From Planctomycetaceae bacterium (GTDB lineage: Bacteria; Planctomycetota; Planctomycetia; Pirellulales; PNKZ01), in assembly GCA_016793115.1 (NCBI GenBank), contig JAEUIN010000277.1, positions 1 through 45,495 of the forward strand: a stretch of 45,495 nucleotides of DNA, in the 5' to 3' direction. Positions 42,466 through 45,495 of this stretch are shown here, piece after piece. A program made the translations under genes and the position numbers. The stretch's first letter is position 1; each line of letters opens with the position of its first letter. Below the pieces are notes generated by a model that saw nothing but the letters and a program-made list of their open reading frames with translations, searched no databases and was not told the origin of the DNA.

Positions 42466-44612
42466 GTCGGCGACCGCAGGCCGGCGGCGGCGCCGGCGTC
42501 CAACTCTTTCCGTTCCTCGCCGTGCTGCTCTGCACGATGGGCGCGCTGATCTTGCTGCTCATGCTGATCGCGCAGCAAGCCCGCGCCCAGGCCGACGCCG
42601 AAGCGTTGCGGGCCGCCGAACTGGCGGCGAAGGCTCCGCAGGCCGAAGCCGCGGAGCTCGAGCGCGCTCGCGACGATCTCCAGTGGAAGATCGACGAGCT
42701 CAACAAAGCTCGCCAAAAATCGCTCGCCGACCTCGAAGAACACCGCTCGCGGCTGGCGCATCTCGAAGAACACGCGCAGCGCCTGTTGCGCCAACTCAAC
42801 GAACTCGATGCGGCCCGCGCCTTGCTCGGCGACCAGGCCGGCCGATCGACGGCCGATCGCGCCGCGCTCGAAGCCGAGCTCGCCCGCCTCAAATCGCTCA
42901 TCGCCGAGGCCGCCGAGCGCCTCGCCAAGGCGAAGGCCGCAGGCCAGAAGGCGCAGGCCTTCGCCGTCGTTCCCTACGACGGACGTCACGGCACGCGCCG
43001 GCGCCCGATCTACATCGAATGCCGGGGCGACGCGATCGTTCTCCAGCCGGAAGGCATCGTCTTCCGCGAGACGGATTTCGTCGGCTCGCTCGGCCCCTCC
43101 AATCCCTTGGCCTCGTGCGTCCGCGTCGTCAGCGAATACCAAACGCGCAGCGCGAATTATCAAGAAGGCGAACTCCCCTACCCGCTCTTGCTCGTGCGCC
43201 CCAGCGGCATCGGCGCCTACTACGCCGCGCGGGCCGCGATGTCGAGTTGGGACAGCGACTTCGGCTATGAGTTGATCAACGAAGACTGGCCGCTCGAGTT
43301 TCCCCCGGTCGACCCGCTCTTGGCCAAGATGCTGAATCAGACGCTCGATGAAGCGCGGACGCGACAAGTGATGATCGCCCGCGCCGCCCCGAGCTTGCGC
43401 GACAAACGCCAGAAGGTTTCGTTCCGCCTCGCGCCGGGCGGCCAAAGCGGAGTGGTGCGCGAGCAGCCGACCTACGACGACAACGAATACGCCGGCGGCG
43501 GCTTCGGCAACGGGCCGCAATCGGCCGGCCAAGGCCCGGGCGGAGGCGGCGGCGGGCCCGGACAGGGCGGCGCCGCGGACGCCGGCGGCCTCGCAGGCGG
43601 CGGCAACGGCGTTCCGTCCGGCTCCGGTCTCGCCGGCGGCGGCGGCGCACCTGGCGCGCCCGGCTATCCCGGCCAAGTCGGCAACGGCGGCGGGCCTTCG
43701 CTCGGCCCCGCGCTCGGCATCCCGGCCGGTAACGGCCCCTCCGGCGACGCCATGAGCGGCGGGCCGAGCGCGGTCGCATCGTCGGCCGGCAACGGCAACG
43801 GCGGCACGCCTGGTTCCGCGCAGGGCGGCGCTCCGGGCGGCGACGGTTCCGGCTCCTTCGCCGGCAGCGGCAACGCTCCGGCCGGCGGTTCTCCTTCCGG
43901 CGACCCCGGACGGCCGCAACTCGGCGAATATGTCGAAGGGGCTTCGAACAAAACTTCCAACGGCTTCGGCAACGGACCTGCCGGAAGCGGCGGCGGCGGA
44001 GTCGGCAGCTCCGGCTTCAACGGCGGCACCGCGAGTGCCGGATCGACCTCCGGTTCCTACGGCGGCGGCGGAGGCGGCGTCAGCGGCGGCGCACCCGGCG
44101 GACCCGCCGGCGGTATGAGCGGCGGCTCGGCCGGCGGATCAGCCGGCGGTTCGGCGGCCACGGCCTCGGTCGACGCGCAGCCGCAACAGACGACCGTCGG
44201 GCCCGGCCCCGGCGAGTATGTCGAAAGCATGGCTCGCAAGCGAGGTCGCAACTGGGGCTTGCCCGAGTCGTCGCGCTCGTCGACGCCGCTCACGCGCACC
44301 ATTCAAATGTACGTCACGCGCGACTCCGTCACGCTCTTCTCCGACCGCGGCGTCCCTGACAAACAAGTGCAATTCTCCGGTCCCACCGAGGCCTCGGTCG
44401 ACGCGCTCGTGTCGCAGGTCTGGGACCACATCAAGGCCTGGGGCATCGCCGGCCGCGGCATGTATTGGAAGCCGCTGCTGTCGGCGCACGTCGCCCCCGA
44501 CGGCGCCGGCCGCTTCAACGAACTCAAACAACTCCTCGAAGGCTCCGGCCTGGAAGTGAACGGCAAACAAATCACCGTCGCCGGCGCACCGGCCGCCTCG
44601 ACGACGCGCTAG
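42462..44612 (+). CDS. ExbD/MotB-like membrane protein with alanine in place of the ion-path aspartate and two periplasmic domains
   Basis: A 716-residue protein starting at the ATGA overlap. One membrane helix at residues 14-37 begins QLFPFLAVLLCTMGALI; against ExbD (TPFIDVML) residue A20 stands where the proton-carrying aspartate is expected. A coiled coil covers about 40-170, a TolR-like periplasmic domain about 180-320 (RRPIYIECRGDAIVLQPEG, YPLLLVRPSGIGAYY), a Gly/Ser/Ala/Pro-rich linker about 343-600, and a second related domain about 610-716 (RTIQMYVTRDSVTLF, AHVAPDGAGRF). The phrase GEYVE occurs twice near the linker end. No exact family is known to me. Partner of the genes at 41164 and 44705. 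Confidence 0.82.
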   Translation: MSRRPQAGGGAGVQLFPFLAVLLCTMGALILLLMLIAQQARAQADAEALRAAELAAKAPQAEAAELERARDDLQWKIDELNKARQKSLADLEEHRSRLAHLEEHAQRLLRQLNELDAARALLGDQAGRSTADRAALEAELARLKSLIAEAAERLAKAKAAGQKAQAFAVVPYDGRHGTRRRPIYIECRGDAIVLQPEGIVFRETDFVGSLGPSNPLASCVRVVSEYQTRSANYQEGELPYPLLLVRPSGIGAYYAARAAMSSWDSDFGYELINEDWPLEFPPVDPLLAKMLNQTLDEARTRQVMIARAAPSLRDKRQKVSFRLAPGGQSGVVREQPTYDDNEYAGGGFGNGPQSAGQGPGGGGGGPGQGGAADAGGLAGGGNGVPSGSGLAGGGGAPGAPGYPGQVGNGGGPSLGPALGIPAGNGPSGDAMSGGPSAVASSAGNGNGGTPGSAQGGAPGGDGSGSFAGSGNAPAGGSPSGDPGRPQLGEYVEGASNKTSNGFGNGPAGSGGGGVGSSGFNGGTASAGSTSGSYGGGGGGVSGGAPGGPAGGMSGGSAGGSAGGSAATASVDAQPQQTTVGPGPGEYVESMARKRGRNWGLPESSRSSTPLTRTIQMYVTRDSVTLFSDRGVPDKQVQFSGPTEASVDALVSQVWDHIKAWGIAGRGMYWKPLLSAHVAPDGAGRFNELKQLLEGSGLEVNGKQITVAGAPAASTTR

Positions 44613-44625
44613 CGCCCGTCTTTCC

Positions 44626-44698
44626 GACACTGGAGGACAAGCCACCAGTGCCACCCTGAACCCTTAACCCTGAACCCTGAACCGCCAACCCCGAACCG
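44626..44698. repeat. dispersed hairpin repeat, copy 2, followed by AACCCTG-type tandem
   Basis: GACACTGG...CCAGTGCCACCCTG (44626-44658) is a diverged copy of the element at 36641-36671, with CACTGG/CCAGTG arms. It runs into four to five loose units of AACCCTGA/AACCCTTA up to 44698, just before the next start codon, which has no Shine-Dalgarno site. Confidence 0.5.
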
Positions 44699-44704
44699 TC
44701 CCCC

Positions 44705-45495
44705 ATGTCGCGCAAACCGCCTCCCGTCGACTCGACCGAATCGTTCGGCAGCGATTCGTTTCTCGACGTCATCGCCAACATGGTCGGCATCCTGATCATT
44801 CTCGTGATGGTCGTCGGCTTGCGCGTGAAAAATGCCGCGGAACAGGAACACGAAGCGGAAGAGCCGCCGGCGCCCACGATCAACCTCGCGCCGCTCCAGG
44901 CCGAAGCCCACGAACTCGAACGCGATTCGCTCGATCTGATTCGCAAGGCCCGCGAGCTCGACGCGCTCGCTTCGGCCCGCTACGACGAGCGCTCGGCGTT
45001 GAGCCTAGCCGTGGCGGCGAAAGAACAGGACCTCGCGGCGCAAAAGGCGCAACTGGACGACGGCGAACGGCAAACCTTCGAACTCCGCGAAGCGACTCTG
45101 CTCGCCAAATCGCAGCTCGAAGCGCTCGAAGCCGAAATCAACGCCTTGGTCTACTCGCCGCAAAAAGACGTCGTCAAGATCAAGACCTACCCGACGCCGA
45201 TCAGCCGCACCGTCAACGGCCGCGAGGCTCACTTTCAACTGCGCCGCGGCCGCATCGTGCTCGTGCCGCTCGACCAGCTCGTCGATGAACTCAAGCGCAA
45301 CATGCAGAACAAGACGTTCCGCTCTCAAGACCTCGACGAGATCACCGAGACGGTCGGCCCCGTCGGCGGCTTCCGCATGCGCTACACGCTCGAGAAGGTC
45401 GTCGTCGCGCCGGGCCGCAACGGCCAAACGATCACGCCCGGCGGCATGATGATCCGCACCACGGAGTTCACGCTCATCCCGACGTCCGACGACAT
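44705..45495 (+). CDS. ExbD/MotB-like membrane protein with the ion-path aspartate (3' partial)
   Basis: The start ATG is at 44705; the frame is open to the window end (263 residues seen). One membrane helix at residues 18-40 reads DSFLDVIANMVGILIILVMV, and D21 aligns with the aspartate of ExbD (PFIDVML) and MotB. A coiled coil (about 55-150, rich in Glu/Ala/Leu/Arg) precedes a periplasmic domain (about 160 onward) with HFQLRRGRIVLVPLDQLVDEL and GGFRMRYTLEKVVVAPG. It lies 92 bases after the Ala-type partner, with repeats between them. It likely pairs with the channel protein at 41164, either alone or with the Ala-type subunit. Its end and any further genes of the set are outside the window. 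Confidence 0.85.
   Translation, partial: MSRKPPPVDSTESFGSDSFLDVIANMVGILIILVMVVGLRVKNAAEQEHEAEEPPAPTINLAPLQAEAHELERDSLDLIRKARELDALASARYDERSALSLAVAAKEQDLAAQKAQLDDGERQTFELREATLLAKSQLEALEAEINALVYSPQKDVVKIKTYPTPISRTVNGREAHFQLRRGRIVLVPLDQLVDELKRNMQNKTFRSQDLDEITETVGPVGGFRMRYTLEKVVVAPGRNGQTITPGGMMIRTTEFTLIPTSDD

Noticed and set aside
41289..43919. Minus-strand open frame of 876 codons opposite the motor-like genes
   Set aside because: Arg/Ala/Ser-rich translation without motifs; the plus strand has membrane helices, ribosome binding site and ATGA coupling.
41164..45495. Zorya anti-phage system
   Set aside because: The ZorA-like tail and ExbD-like partners invite this, but two large unequal partner proteins, the Ala substitution and the absence of ZorC/D/E in view do not fit. 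It cannot be fully excluded because the window ends here.
1..45495. CRISPR array, insertion sequence or prophage
   Set aside because: No regularly spaced direct repeats, transposase, integrase or phage structural genes were found on either strand.

Overview
The window is a GC-rich (by eye well above 60%) bacterial chromosome segment, densely coding, with genes in several blocks on both strands. The gene content fits a member of the Planctomycetota, probably near Pirellulales. That is inferred from the giant ResB-CcsA fusion, the FHA-GAF-phosphatase protein, the secreted Tyr/His-rich small proteins, the excisionase-type HTH protein with a C-terminal membrane anchor, the many genes without a clear Shine-Dalgarno site, and the short intergenic hairpin repeats. 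No 16S rRNA or other decisive marker is present, so the taxon is an inference.

Region 1 (1-17028) is a surface-polysaccharide and nucleotide-sugar region. The plus strand carries the end of a membrane protein, a FlaA1/WbpM-type nucleotide-sugar dehydratase, a split transketolase (two subunits with an ATGA overlap), a secreted His/Pro-rich protein and a GT-C-like membrane protein. Facing it on the minus strand is a run of eight genes from 17028 down to 7699: CDP-glucose 4,6-dehydratase, GT2 glycosyltransferase, radical SAM protein, GNAT acetyltransferase, HTTM-like membrane protein, AsnB-type amidotransferase, WbqC-family protein and DegT-type aminotransferase. Together they look able to make, aminate, acylate or amidate, and transfer an unusual deoxy-amino sugar.

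Region 2 (17205-30266) is mostly housekeeping and scattered enzymes: a secreted alpha/beta hydrolase, Tag DNA glycosylase with a cupin, a Cys-rich protein, tRNA-Gln(CUG), an FHA-GAF-PP2C regulator, a secreted SMP-30-like lactonase, a TspO-related membrane protein, a GH10-like protein that seems to lack its acid/base residue, a DUF2892 protein, PurC, AroC and an orphan membrane-anchored protein.

Region 3 (30277-38541) is a minus-strand envelope block: the CcsBA cytochrome c maturation fusion, a lipoprotein with a mirrored A-B-B'-A' repeat, an OmpA-like lipoprotein, a membrane-tethered HTH protein with acidic repeats, and a small secreted protein.

Region 4 (38904-45495) holds QueC and QueD (preQ0 synthesis), a second secreted Tyr/Gly/His6 protein, and a three-gene motor-like set cut by the window end: one ExbB/MotA/ZorA-like channel protein and two different ExbD/MotB-like proteins. 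One ExbD-like protein keeps the membrane aspartate; the other has alanine at that place. This set is the best candidate for an undescribed system.

No CRISPR array, insertion sequence, integrase or prophage gene was seen. All function calls come from reading motifs by eye; no database search was run.
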